This document shows, one piece after another, positions 26,521-35,428 of a stretch of DNA of 64,000 nucleotides (the first letter of the stretch is position 1; every line of letters begins with the position of its first letter). Location of the stretch: assembly GCA_937890005.1 (NCBI GenBank), contig CALBZA010000028.1:26930-90929 (forward strand), written 5' to 3'. The notes under the pieces were generated by a model, which saw only the letters and a program-made list of their open reading frames with translations, did no database searches and was not told the origin of the DNA. The stretch is from an uncultured Verrucomicrobia subdivision 3 bacterium (GTDB lineage: Bacteria > Verrucomicrobiota > Verrucomicrobiia > Limisphaerales > DASXHY01). Made by a program: the position numbers and the translations under genes.

Positions 26521-27006
26521 ATGGAACCGTTGCACGCCCCGTGGCGCATCGAATATATCCTTTCGCCAAAACCGCCGCTGGAACAAAGCGTCTTTGCCAC
26601 CATCGCTCAATCGAGTGACGACGAGGCAAATTACGTCATCGCCCGCGATCGCACCTGCTTTGCCCTGCTGAACAGATACCCCTACACCGGCGGACATCTG
26701 ATGGTGGTTCCCTACAAGCAGACGCACGATCTCAACGGTTTGACCGAAGAGGAAATGAGCGACCTGATGAAACTTGCCCGACGCTGTCAGAACGCGCTCA
26801 CCCAGGTGATGCGCCCGGATGGGTTCAACATCGGCATCAATCTCGGCAAGTGCGCCGGGGCCGGCATCCTCGAACACCTGCACATCCACATCGTTCCGCG
26901 CTGGAACGGCGACACTAACTTCATGCCCGTTCTCGCTTCGACAACGGTTGTGCCGGAAGCGCTTCGGGACGTCGCCGCCCGGCTTCGCGCGGCGCTCGCC
27001 GCCTGA
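26521..27006 (+). CDS. HIT family nucleotide hydrolase/transferase
   Basis: A 161-residue protein of the histidine-triad family (Ap4A phosphorylase/FHIT-like branch). The triad is HLHIHIVPRW near residues 119-127. N-terminal IEYILSPKPP and GGHLMVVPYKQTHDL are typical of bacterial HIT proteins acting on dinucleoside polyphosphates or AMP-conjugates. ATG at 26521 is preferred over GTG at 26515. It lies 27 bp upstream of phoH and probably shares its transcript. Confidence 0.9.
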   Translation: MEPLHAPWRIEYILSPKPPLEQSVFATIAQSSDDEANYVIARDRTCFALLNRYPYTGGHLMVVPYKQTHDLNGLTEEEMSDLMKLARRCQNALTQVMRPDGFNIGINLGKCAGAGILEHLHIHIVPRWNGDTNFMPVLASTTVVPEALRDVAARLRAALAA

Positions 27007-27033
27007 TCTCACGCACTCGCACCGACTCACACC

Positions 27034-28020
27034 ATGGCTTCTGAAACACTTCATTTTGAAAACGCTCGCGTCGCCCAGCAGCTTTACAACAACGATCCGC
27101 GCAACCTGCAGGCGCTCGAAACACAGCTTGGCGTCAAGGCGACTTCGCGCGAAGGCTGGATCCGGCTCGAAGGTGAAGAAAGCGCGATTGAACGCGCCAA
27201 ACATCTGTTCCTGTCGCTCGAAAGCTCTCTCAAGGCTGGCACTCACGTCCGTTCGCGCGAATTCACACACGCGCTTAACATCGTAAAGAACGAAGGCGTC
27301 TCCACACTCAAGGACATCATGGGCGATCGCATCATGACGTCCGAAAAAAAAGCCGGCGTGACTGCCAAGACGGTCGGCCAGAAAAAATATCTCGATGCCA
27401 TCCGCACGCACGACGTGACGTTTGGAATCGGCCCGGCCGGCACAGGAAAGACTTACCTTGCTGTCGCAACCGCCATCGCAGCGCTTCGCGAAGGCAAGGT
27501 TTCACGAATCATTCTCACCCGGCCGGCGGTTGAAGCCGGTGAAGCGCTCGGTTTTTTGCCGGGCGATCTTTACGAGAAGATCATGCCCTACCTGCGACCG
27601 TTGCACGACGCGTTGCACGACATGCTTCCGGCGGAGGAAATCCAGAAGCACATGGAACGAAGCGTGATCGAGATCGCTCCCCTCGCCTACATGCGCGGCC
27701 GGACATTGAACAACGCGTTCATCATCCTCGACGAGGCGCAGAACTCCACCATGGAACAGATGTTCATGTTCCTGACACGGTTGGGCGCCAATTCGAAGGC
27801 GGTGATCACCGGTGACGAAACCCAGGTCGATCTGCCGCATCACAAGCAATCCGGCCTGGTCGAAGCGCATCGCGTGCTCCGCCATGTTGACGGCATCGCT
27901 GTGATTGAATTTTCCCGAAAGGATGTCGTCCGGCATCCGCTGGTCCAAAGAATCATCGCCGCCTACGAGGAACATCGCGGCAAACACAAGCCTGCGGCCT
28001 CGAAACATCAGGAAGATTGA
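27034..28020 (+). CDS. phoH: PhoH-like ATPase
   Basis: A 328-residue cytoplasmic P-loop ATPase of the PhoH family, associated with RNA metabolism and usually linked to ybeY. An N-terminal KH-like region (1-75) precedes the ATPase core: Walker A GPAGTGKT at 133-140, TRPAVEAGEALGFLPGDL, Walker B FIILDEAQNST, and ITGDETQVDLP. Normal length. The last codon overlaps the ybeY start (TTGA), implying coupled translation. Confidence 0.93.
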   Translation: MASETLHFENARVAQQLYNNDPRNLQALETQLGVKATSREGWIRLEGEESAIERAKHLFLSLESSLKAGTHVRSREFTHALNIVKNEGVSTLKDIMGDRIMTSEKKAGVTAKTVGQKKYLDAIRTHDVTFGIGPAGTGKTYLAVATAIAALREGKVSRIILTRPAVEAGEALGFLPGDLYEKIMPYLRPLHDALHDMLPAEEIQKHMERSVIEIAPLAYMRGRTLNNAFIILDEAQNSTMEQMFMFLTRLGANSKAVITGDETQVDLPHHKQSGLVEAHRVLRHVDGIAVIEFSRKDVVRHPLVQRIIAAYEEHRGKHKPAASKHQED

Positions 28021-28544
28021 AGCCAAGCCTTCTCATCCAGAATCGTCAGCGCACCCGAAGGATCGACACCGCCCGGCTTCGCACGATGACGCAGGCGTTG
28101 CTTGAAGAGGAGCTTGGGTTCAACAACTACGATCTCGCGGTTTATCTCGTTGGCGCAGCCAGGATGGCGGACGTCAACGAAACGCACCTTCAGCATGACG
28201 GGCCGACCGATGTCATCACTTTTGACTATTCCGACAAGCCGGCAAAACCGATCTTGTCTTCCAAAAAAACTCCCGCGGCCGAAGTGTCAGGCTGTGGCAT
28301 TCATGGCGAACTGTTCATTTGCATCGACGTCGCGATCAGTCAGGCCAGGGAGTTCCGCACCACCTGGCAAAGCGAACTCATCCGATATGTCATTCACGGC
28401 ATTCTGCATCTCTGCGGTTATGACGACCTGACGTCCGCCGCGCGCAAGGTGATGAAGAACGCGGAGAATAATCTGGTGAAAACGATCACAAGAAAGTTTC
28501 CCGTTGGAAAACTCGGCGGTTCGACACGACGGGCAAAAAGTTAA
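28017..28544 (+). CDS. ybeY: endoribonuclease YbeY (16S rRNA maturation)
   Basis: A metal-dependent RNase for 16S rRNA 3' processing and ribosome quality control. 175 residues. The start is TTG at 28017, overlapping the phoH stop; sequence before the next ATG (28086) fits the family N-terminus, supporting TTG. Motifs: LNETHL-type NETHLQHDGPTDVITFDY, GELFICIDVA, and the metal site HGILHLCGYDD. The third ligand, normally His in HGxLHLxGYDH, reads Asp here. Order phoH-ybeY-recO is common in bacteria. Confidence 0.93.
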   Translation: MKPSLLIQNRQRTRRIDTARLRTMTQALLEEELGFNNYDLAVYLVGAARMADVNETHLQHDGPTDVITFDYSDKPAKPILSSKKTPAAEVSGCGIHGELFICIDVAISQAREFRTTWQSELIRYVIHGILHLCGYDDLTSAARKVMKNAENNLVKTITRKFPVGKLGGSTRRAKS

Positions 28545-28553
28545 ACGCTGTGC

Positions 28554-29192
28554 ATGATCGAGCGCACCCAGGGCATCATTCTCCGCACACGGCCGTTCAC
28601 TGAGACGAGCCTGATTGTGGAATGGCTTTCGCCTGATCTCGGACGAATCAGCACCGTTGCCAAAGGCGCGCGCCGTCAAAAATCACCGTTTCGTGGCAAG
28701 CTCGATCTCTTCTACGAATGCGACTTCAGCTTCACCCGAAGCAAACGTTCCGAGCTTCACACATTGAGCGAAGTCACGTTGCGCGAGATTCATTCGGGCC
28801 TGCGTCGAGACATCGCTTACGTGCAGCAGGCAGGTTACGGCTCGCTGTTGATTCAGCAGACCACGGAAAAGGAAACGCCCCTGCCGGAAATTCACGAACT
28901 CTTCCACGGTTTCCTGAGTATGCTTCCAAATCGCCCGCCGCAGCCGCGAAATGTATTCGCGTTCGAACTCAAACTCCTTTCGGAACTTGGGCTTCAGCCG
29001 GACGCGGATCAGACAAGGCTCAGTTCCGAAACGCGTTCACTCATGGAAAACCTCACAAACCGAAGCTGGGAAGCCATCGCCGAACTCAAAGCCACAAGCG
29101 CGCAGGCCGCGGAATTGCGCCGGTTTCTGCACGGTTTCCTGATCTTTCATCTCGGCAAGATTCCCAATGGCCGGGCCGATGCCATCGCCTGA
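28554..29192 (+). CDS. recO: DNA repair protein RecO
   Basis: A mediator protein of RecFOR recombinational repair, loading RecA on SSB-coated DNA. 212 residues. The N-terminal OB-fold is recognisable: QGIILRTRPFTETSLIVEWL, GRISTVAKGARRQKSPFRGKL. The helical C-terminal domain carries LLSELGL. The C-terminal Cys4 zinc finger of many RecO proteins is absent: no cysteine cluster is present, fitting the general shortage of structural zinc sites nearby, though many RecO lack it. 9 bp after ybeY. Confidence 0.88.
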   Translation: MIERTQGIILRTRPFTETSLIVEWLSPDLGRISTVAKGARRQKSPFRGKLDLFYECDFSFTRSKRSELHTLSEVTLREIHSGLRRDIAYVQQAGYGSLLIQQTTEKETPLPEIHELFHGFLSMLPNRPPQPRNVFAFELKLLSELGLQPDADQTRLSSETRSLMENLTNRSWEAIAELKATSAQAAELRRFLHGFLIFHLGKIPNGRADAIA

Positions 29193-29327
29193 AGGGTCGT
29201 GAGAGAAGTGCATTCCTGACGGGGTTCGCTGCACATTTGCGGAAGAAATTCTTCTCGCGCCCCCTGCCCTGTTTTGTAACCGTTAGCCTCCGTGAGCAAT
29301 CAGCTCACCTGAAAACGAAATATCCAC

Positions 29328-30812
29328 ATGGAACCCAAAGCTGATATTGCAGTGATTGGACTGGCCGTCATGGGCCAAAACCTGATTTTGAACATGAACG
29401 ATCACGGCTTCACCGTGGTCGCCTACAACCGAACCGTCGAAAAGGTTGATCACTTTCTCGCGAACGAAGCCAAAGGCACCAACATCATCGGCGCTCATTC
29501 GATCGAAGAAATGGCTGGCCTGTTGAAACGCCCGCGCCGCGTCATGCTCATGGTCAAGGCCGGGAAGCCTGTGGACGAATTCATCGATCTGCTCCTGCCG
29601 CACCTTGAGGCCGGCGACATCATCATCGATGGCGGCAACTCGCTTTTTCAGGACACCGATCGCCGTGTCAAATATGTCGAGAGCAAGGGGCTTCTCTACA
29701 TCGGCACCGGAGTTTCCGGCGGTGAAGAAGGCGCGCGCCGCGGCCCCAGTATCATGCCTGGCGGATCGAAAGCCGCGTGGCCGCATGTGAAGGATATTTT
29801 CCAGGGGATCGCCGCAAAGGTTCAGGACACGACCGGCGCCGAAGCCGCATGTTGCGATTGGGTTGGCGAAGGTGGCGCAGGCCATTACGTCAAGATGGTC
29901 CACAACGGCATCGAATACGGCGACATGCAGCTCATCTGCGAAGCCTACAACATCATGAAGAACGGCCTCGGAATGAGCGCCGACGAAATGCACCAGGTGT
30001 TTGCCGAATGGAATCAGGGCGACCTCGACAGCTATCTCATCGAAATCACCCGCGACATTCTCGGGAAGAAGGATGAAGACGGCTCTCCGCTCGTGGACAA
30101 GATTCTCGACACTGCCGGCCAAAAAGGCACGGGCAAGTGGACGGTGATCAATTCACAGGACCTTGGCATCCCGATCACGTTGATGGCCGAGGCCGTTTAT
30201 TCGCGCTGCGTTTCGGCGCTCAAGGAGGAACGCGTCAAAGCTGCGCGCAAACTGAAAGGCCCCCGCCCTGCCCTGACCAGCATCGCGGCGAATCCGGAGA
30301 AAAAGAAAGCGTTTATCAATGACATCCGCGATGCGCTCTATGCGTCGAAGATCGTCAGCTACGCGCAGGGTTACATGTTGATGCGTGCCGCTGCGAAGGA
30401 ATACGGCTGGAATCTCAACTACGGCGGCATCGCACTCATGTGGCGCGGCGGCTGCATCATCCGCTCGCGTTTCCTCGGCAAGATCAAGGAAGCGTTCGAC
30501 AAGAACGCGAGGCTCTCGAACCTGATGCTGGACGATTATTTCCGCGGCGAAATCAAGCGCTGTCAGAAAGGCTGGCGCAACATTGTTGCCACGGCAGCGA
30601 AGAAAGGTGTTCCGGTTCCGGCCTTCAGCACGGCTTTGGGCTTTTACGATCAGTATCGCGCCGCCGTTCTTCCGGCAAATCTGCTCCAGGCCCAGCGCGA
30701 TTACTTCGGCGCCCACACCTACGAACGTGTGGACAAACCGCGCGGAGAGTTTTTTCACACGAACTGGACCGGCCGCGGCGGCACAACGTCGTCCAGCACC
30801 TACAGCGTGTAG
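29328..30812 (+). CDS. gnd: 6-phosphogluconate dehydrogenase, decarboxylating
   Basis: Oxidative pentose phosphate pathway: 6-phosphogluconate to ribulose-5-phosphate with NADP+. 494 residues, normal for the long form. NADP site GLAVMGQNLILNMNDHGF and AYNRT; substrate and catalytic motifs GTGVSGGEEGARRGPSIMPGG, GAGHYVKMVHNGIEYGDMQLI, and the C-terminal GFYDQYRAAVLPANLLQAQRD and HTNWTGRGG. A strong terminator follows. Confidence 0.96.
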   Translation: MEPKADIAVIGLAVMGQNLILNMNDHGFTVVAYNRTVEKVDHFLANEAKGTNIIGAHSIEEMAGLLKRPRRVMLMVKAGKPVDEFIDLLLPHLEAGDIIIDGGNSLFQDTDRRVKYVESKGLLYIGTGVSGGEEGARRGPSIMPGGSKAAWPHVKDIFQGIAAKVQDTTGAEAACCDWVGEGGAGHYVKMVHNGIEYGDMQLICEAYNIMKNGLGMSADEMHQVFAEWNQGDLDSYLIEITRDILGKKDEDGSPLVDKILDTAGQKGTGKWTVINSQDLGIPITLMAEAVYSRCVSALKEERVKAARKLKGPRPALTSIAANPEKKKAFINDIRDALYASKIVSYAQGYMLMRAAAKEYGWNLNYGGIALMWRGGCIIRSRFLGKIKEAFDKNARLSNLMLDDYFRGEIKRCQKGWRNIVATAAKKGVPVPAFSTALGFYDQYRAAVLPANLLQAQRDYFGAHTYERVDKPRGEFFHTNWTGRGGTTSSSTYSV

Positions 30813-30839
30813 TTTTCAGTACTAATCCAACAACTACTC

Positions 30840-30869
30840 AAGGGACGGCAGCAATGCCGTCCCTTTTTT
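30840..30869 (+). terminator. Rho-independent terminator after gnd
   Basis: Perfect 11-bp stem AAGGGACGGCA / TGCCGTCCCTT with a GCAA tetraloop followed by TTTT. The stop codon of the convergent small gene begins in its T-run. Confidence 0.95.
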
Positions 30870-31096
30870 CATGCATTCAATCGCGGACCAACCGGACGGG
30901 GTTCGGCGGCGGCGAGCGGCTGGAATTCGTTGTCCGGACGAAAGATCAATTCCGAATCATCAAGCTTCTGTTCCACTGCAAATGTCAGTGCCGTGACAGG
31001 ACTTGGAAATCCTTCAGCCTCGTGCCGCATTTTCGTCCACGTTCCATCCGACTTCAGATAAAGCCGTGTCCGTTGATGCTGGATGATGATTTTCAT
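30869..31096 (-). CDS. small conserved hypothetical protein (75 aa)
   Basis: Start at 31096 (MKIIIQHQRTRLYLKSDGTW), immediately after the stop of the ferritin-like gene (2-nt spacing), so co-expressed. The sequence continues with AEGFPSPVTALTFAVEQKL and ELIFRPDNEF, a short alpha/beta pattern seen in other small proteins of this lineage. The C-terminus is Pro/Arg-rich. No catalytic motif; function unknown. Confidence 0.65.
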   Translation of the reverse strand: MKIIIQHQRTRLYLKSDGTWTKMRHEAEGFPSPVTALTFAVEQKLDDSELIFRPDNEFQPLAAAEPRPVGPRLNA

Positions 31097-31097
31097 T

Positions 31098-31643
31098 TCA
31101 TCGCTCCGCCTGTTCGAACAGGTAGTTTCCAATCTCGACAGGAATGGAATCCAGAATCGATTCCGCCATGCGTTCTTCATCCTCGATAATGCTGCGGCAG
31201 ACCTCCACCACCTGCGTCAGCCCGGCCCGTTCTGCTGCCGCGGCGAGCGCCGTGTAACAAACGATCTCGAAATGCTCCATCGAGTAGGCGTCCAGCAGAT
31301 CCTTGATCCGCTCATCCTTCGCGAACATGGTGGCGGCCCCTTTCATGGATTGTCCCATGACTCCCATTCCTGTCTTGAGCGCGGAGGTATCGGTGCCGAG
31401 CGACTGCAGAAGATCACGCACCTTTTCCGCATGCCGTCGGGTTTCCTCCAAATGTGTCGCCGCACCCTGACGCAATTCAGCGCTGAGTTCGTCGTTCTTC
31501 GATTGTTTCTCCAACGCGCCTTCGAGTCCCCGTTCCATGGCGTAGGCGTCACGCAGCCAGTCGATGATTTCTTCCCTGATTTGATTTTCGTCCCGGCTCA
31601 AGCGGGATCGTGCGGTTGATGTTTCCTGATGCCTCGGTTTCAT
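31098..31643 (-). CDS. YciE/YciF-type ferritin-like protein (DUF892)
   Basis: A 181-residue four-helix-bundle protein of the stress-associated YciE/YciF group. Recognisable segments: DWLRDAYAMERGLEGAL, HLEETRRHAEKVRDLLQSLG, and AYSMEHFEIVCYTALAAAAERAG with metal-ligand-type Glu/His. In enterobacteria such genes are induced by stress; here regulation is not visible. Forms a two-gene unit with the 75-residue protein downstream. Confidence 0.85.
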   Translation of the reverse strand: MKPRHQETSTARSRLSRDENQIREEIIDWLRDAYAMERGLEGALEKQSKNDELSAELRQGAATHLEETRRHAEKVRDLLQSLGTDTSALKTGMGVMGQSMKGAATMFAKDERIKDLLDAYSMEHFEIVCYTALAAAAERAGLTQVVEVCRSIIEDEERMAESILDSIPVEIGNYLFEQAER

Positions 31644-31798
31644 GTGTTTGCCCTGGGTTAATGGTTTTGACCCGCTTCGTTCCGACAGGTCCGGGCAAAC
31701 TATCAGGCAATCAAGCGGTCAACCAATGGGGTGCACTCCTATTCAACACAAAAAAGCCGGTGATCCGGCTGAATACATTCCGCTGCAAGCTGACTGCT

Positions 31799-32032
31799 TC
31801 AGCTGTTCTGTTGCAGCTCGGAAAGTTCTCTGAAGTAATTCGTCCGGTGAAGCCGTTTCAGGTGCGGCTCGGGATTTTTCTGAAATGTTTCGAGGCACAA
31901 TGGACAGCAAAGTTCCAGCATGCTGTTTCCATTTCGAACCCGGGCGAAGCCGCCGCCATTCGCGACGTTCTTTCCGCAGACAACACAGGTAATTGCGTTG
32001 TTCCGGTAACCGATTGTGTCCTCAATGCTCAT
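31799..32032 (-). CDS. small zinc-binding (TRASH/YHS-like) protein
   Basis: A 77-residue protein with two metal-binding pairs: CVVCGKNV near residue 16 and CCPLCLETF near residue 42, spaced as in TRASH/YHS-type treble-clef modules. The C-terminal part is helical and basic (HLKRLHRTNYFRELSEL). Possible metal-handling or protein-interaction role. Lies alone upstream of, and divergent from, pckG. Confidence 0.6.
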   Translation of the reverse strand: MSIEDTIGYRNNAITCVVCGKNVANGGGFARVRNGNSMLELCCPLCLETFQKNPEPHLKRLHRTNYFRELSELQQNS

Positions 32033-32197
32033 CTCATTCGTCTGATATATTAGACTTCCGAGTGACCATCAAAACCTCCCATGAATTGTTTAACTTGACC
32101 CCTTTTTTGATTATGGACGGAGCCGGTGCCGTGGCATATTGCGGTCGCTCGTTGAACAGAAGCGGGCTCAAGAACCCACTTCTCCGCTTCGAGTGTT

Positions 32198-34024
32198 ATG
32201 AACGCCGCACTTGCTCCCAGCGTCACCCGTCATCAGAACCTGTCCTCGTGGGTCGCTTCGATGGCCCGGCTCTGCACGCCAGACTCCGTCGTCTGGTGCA
32301 ACGGTTCGCAGGAGGAATACGATTCTCTCTGCGAAATGATGGTTGAGAATGGATCCCTCATCCGCCTCAACCCTCAGAAACGTCCTCGCTCCTTTCTCGC
32401 ACGATCGCACGCCAGCGACGTCGCCCGCGTCGAAGACCGCACCTTCATCTGCTCCAAAACTCCCAATCAGGCTGGACCTACCAATCGCTGGGAGGAACCC
32501 GCTGCGATGAAGCGGCGGCTGCACGAATTGTTTTCGGGCTGCATGCGCGGAAGAACCATGTACGTGCTTCCGTTTGCGATGGGCCCTCTCGATTCGCCCT
32601 TCTGCAAAATCGGCATCCAGGTGACCGATTCGCCTTACGTCGTCATAAACACGCACATTATGGCGCGGACTGGAAACGCCGTTCTGGAAAAGCTTGGAAC
32701 CGACGGCGACTTCGTTCCGTGCGTGCATTCTGTCGGCGCGCCGCTGCAGCCGGGTCAGGCCGACGTTCCCTGGCCGTGTGAGCCGGATCCGCAGAAGAAA
32801 TACATCGTGCACTTCCCGGACGATCCGTCCATCTGGTCCTACGGTTCCGGTTACGGCGGCAATGCGCTGCTTGGAAAGAAGTGCCTTGCGCTTCGCATCG
32901 CATCGACCATCGCACGCAAGGAAGGCTGGCTGGCGGAACACATGTTGATTCTTGCCATCACTTCGCCCGAAGGCCGCAAGCATTATATCGCCGCCGCTTT
33001 TCCCAGCGCCTGCGGCAAAACCAACCTCGCGATGATGCAGCCCACATTGCCGGGATGGAAAATCACGACGCTCGGCGATGACATTGCGTGGATTCGCGTC
33101 GGCAAGGATGGCCGTCTCTACGCGGTGAATCCTGAGACCGGATTTTTTGGCGTGGCACCCGGCACTTCGCTTCGCTCAAATCCGAACGCTCTAGCGGCAT
33201 GCTCGCGCAACACGATCTTCACCAACGTGCTTCTCACTCCGGACGGAGATGTCTGGTGGGAAGACATGGGCGTGCCGCCCCCCGCGCACGGCATTGACTG
33301 GGAAGGCAAGGAATGGACGCCGGATTGCGGACGAAAAGGCGCTCATCCCAATTCCCGTTTCACCGCACCGACGGAACAATGTCCTGTCATCGATCCAGAC
33401 TGGGACAATCCCGAAGGCGTTCCGCTTTCCGCCATTCTCTTTGGCGGACGCCGGCCCCGAACCATTCCGCTTGTGAATGAAGCGTTCGACTGGGAAGCCG
33501 GTGTTTTCATGGGATCGACCTGCGCCTCGGAAACAACCGCTGCCGCGCTTGGCCAGACCGGTGTGCTGCGCCGCGATCCATTCGCCATGCTCCCGTTCTG
33601 CGGTTATCACATCGCCGATTACTTCGCGCACTGGCTTTCCTTCGCGAAACGAACACCGCAGTACAAGTTGCCGCGCATCTACTTCGTCAACTGGTTCCTA
33701 AGATCGGCTGATGGCAAGTGGCTCTGGCCGGGTTTTGGCGAAAACAGCCGCGTGTTGAAATGGATTTGCGAACGTCTGGAAGGTTCCGGACGCGCTCGAA
33801 AAACTCCGATCGGCTGGCTTCCAGAATTGGATGCCTTGGATTGTTCCGGACTCGATATTTCGGCGGAATCCATTCAGGAACTCCTGGACGTGGATACCGA
33901 AGGCTGGCTGCGTGAAGTGGCGGACATCGAGGAATATTACAACCGTTTCGGCCCGCATCTGCCGGCAGAACTTCGGAATCAATTGCAGGCGCTCAAGGAG
34001 CGGCTCACAGCTTCGGGGCGTTGA
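32198..34024 (+). CDS. pckG: phosphoenolpyruvate carboxykinase (GTP)
   Basis: Gluconeogenic conversion of oxaloacetate to phosphoenolpyruvate using GTP and Mn2+. 608 residues, normal. Motifs: the substrate region YGSGYGGNALLGKKC, the kinase-1 P-loop FPSACGKTNLAM, the nucleotide/metal region TTLGDDIAWI, the conserved FFGVAPGTS loop and the late NWF motif. The 165 bp upstream show no clear promoter. A short inverted repeat (34048-34067) follows the stop. Confidence 0.95.
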   Translation: MNAALAPSVTRHQNLSSWVASMARLCTPDSVVWCNGSQEEYDSLCEMMVENGSLIRLNPQKRPRSFLARSHASDVARVEDRTFICSKTPNQAGPTNRWEEPAAMKRRLHELFSGCMRGRTMYVLPFAMGPLDSPFCKIGIQVTDSPYVVINTHIMARTGNAVLEKLGTDGDFVPCVHSVGAPLQPGQADVPWPCEPDPQKKYIVHFPDDPSIWSYGSGYGGNALLGKKCLALRIASTIARKEGWLAEHMLILAITSPEGRKHYIAAAFPSACGKTNLAMMQPTLPGWKITTLGDDIAWIRVGKDGRLYAVNPETGFFGVAPGTSLRSNPNALAACSRNTIFTNVLLTPDGDVWWEDMGVPPPAHGIDWEGKEWTPDCGRKGAHPNSRFTAPTEQCPVIDPDWDNPEGVPLSAILFGGRRPRTIPLVNEAFDWEAGVFMGSTCASETTAAALGQTGVLRRDPFAMLPFCGYHIADYFAHWLSFAKRTPQYKLPRIYFVNWFLRSADGKWLWPGFGENSRVLKWICERLEGSGRARKTPIGWLPELDALDCSGLDISAESIQELLDVDTEGWLREVADIEEYYNRFGPHLPAELRNQLQALKERLTASGR

Positions 34025-34047
34025 GTTGAGCAATTGTTGAATGGGAA

Positions 34048-34067
34048 AAGGCGGAGCAGCAGCTCCG
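34048..34067. repeat. small inverted repeat after pckG
   Basis: GGCGGAGC-AGCA-GCTCCGCC, perfect 8-bp stem. No T-run follows. It could be a weak terminator or an extragenic palindrome. The remaining ~150 bp to the next gene show nothing identifiable. Confidence 0.5.
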
Positions 34068-34218
34068 CCCTATCCCAAATCAACGTAGGGCTCGCGCTGC
34101 TGCGCAACCCTGTGTGCCGCACCGAAGGCCCGTTCCGTAACCCTTCAAATTTCCCTTACGCTGAACTCAACGACTCCAGGAGTTCTGCAAAACCCAAACT
34201 TCAACTGAACCATCCCGC

Positions 34219-35250
34219 CTACCGTTCCTCCTCACGTTCAGATTTCAAATCAATGTAAGCCGGTTCAAAAGCGTCCGCCGTCAACTCGCCATCCACGACA
34301 TTCAACTCAGCGACATAAATCGCCGTGCGTTTCTGCCTCGGCGGTTCATGCGGTCCTGCGAAATAAAACCACCACGCCCGAGCGCCGCTGACGACCACGT
34401 CGCCATGATTTCCGAACAGCATTTTCTCCTGCATCTTCCAGTTCAAACAATCGTCTGAACTCCACACGCGCATGCCGTTTGCCCAGCAGTCCGCAATCAG
34501 CCAGTAGCGGTCCTTCCAGCGAAACACCTTCGGACCTTCTCCGTTGTAATCAGTTACGGCATTTCCCTTCGGAACCCAGTTGTGCAGATCCACACTGTCC
34601 GCGTAACAAAGTGCTTTCGGTTTGCGTTCGTCCTTGTACCACATCCGCCAGCTTCCATCCGGCAACTGAATGACGCCGGCATCGATCACCTTGTCCGATC
34701 GCAGATCCACTTTGCCAATCGTCCGCCAGCGAATGCCATCCGTGCTCGTCAGGTGGACGATGTCCCGTGGATGCGACCAATCCGAAAAAATACCGGGCAC
34801 AAAAGACAGGAACATGTGATACGCATTCGTTACCCAGATCACCTCCGGCGCCCAATAGGTGTAGTTCGTGGGGTGCGTATCCTTCCCGTAATCGATGTCC
34901 GCGACACCGCGATATCTCCACGTCGCGCCGCCATCGCTTGATTCCGCGATTCCGATCTCAGTTCCATGAACCCACGTCACGCCCGGCGCATTCGTCGCTG
35001 TGGCGCGCCGTTGCGTGTAATACATCAACCACTTCTTTTCCGATTCATTGAAGCAAAGCACCGGATCGGTCGGCGCATCGAAAACCGGATCGCGAAAAAG
35101 CGGAACCGGCGCGCGTTTTCCCGCCTTCACGGCCTGAACCGCTCCGTTCATCTGCGCTTTCGAAACAGCGCCTGTTCCCGGCTGAGCAAGAACCGGAAAT
35201 GAGGAAGTACAAATTGAAACCAATGCGATGAACGGGATAAGTATTTTCAT
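34219..35250 (-). CDS. secreted five-bladed beta-propeller glycoside hydrolase (GH43/GH32-like)
   Basis: A ~343-residue exported protein. Start chosen at 35250, giving signal peptide MKILIPFIALVSICTSSFPVLA; an ATG at 35286 adds 12 residues. Propeller-type features: FRDPVFDAPTDPVLCFNESEKKWLMYYT (general-base Asp region), YTYWAPEVIWVTNAYHMFLSF, VIDAGVIQLPDGSWRMWYKDE, GEGPKVFRWKDRYWLIADCW (likely catalytic Glu), and DVVVSGARAWWFYFAGPH. Likely acts on plant or microbial polysaccharide side chains in the periplasm. Neighbour of GH39 on the same strand. Confidence 0.75.
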   Translation of the reverse strand: MKILIPFIALVSICTSSFPVLAQPGTGAVSKAQMNGAVQAVKAGKRAPVPLFRDPVFDAPTDPVLCFNESEKKWLMYYTQRRATATNAPGVTWVHGTEIGIAESSDGGATWRYRGVADIDYGKDTHPTNYTYWAPEVIWVTNAYHMFLSFVPGIFSDWSHPRDIVHLTSTDGIRWRTIGKVDLRSDKVIDAGVIQLPDGSWRMWYKDERKPKALCYADSVDLHNWVPKGNAVTDYNGEGPKVFRWKDRYWLIADCWANGMRVWSSDDCLNWKMQEKMLFGNHGDVVVSGARAWWFYFAGPHEPPRQKRTAIYVAELNVVDGELTADAFEPAYIDLKSEREEER

Positions 35251-35306
35251 GAGTGCAAATGGACGAAGTGCTCCGAATGAACACACGAATCAGAATTGAC
35301 CGTAAC

Positions 35307-35390
35307 GCTCCCCTCTTCCTAACCCTCTTCCCGCGCTTCGCTGCGGGGAGAGGGAACATTTCATGGTGCGGGAGCCTGGTTGCGTCCATG
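35307..35390. repeat. extragenic repeat element B, copy 2
   Basis: Contains 'CCCGCGCTTCGCTGCGGGGA' then GGGAACATTTCATGGTGCGG, matching 15826-15903 in order and orientation. Sits between the two glycosidase genes. Confidence 0.65.
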
Positions 35391-35428
35391 GGTAAAGCCG
35401 GTTTTCTGGAGTTCAAAACGGGCCACGT

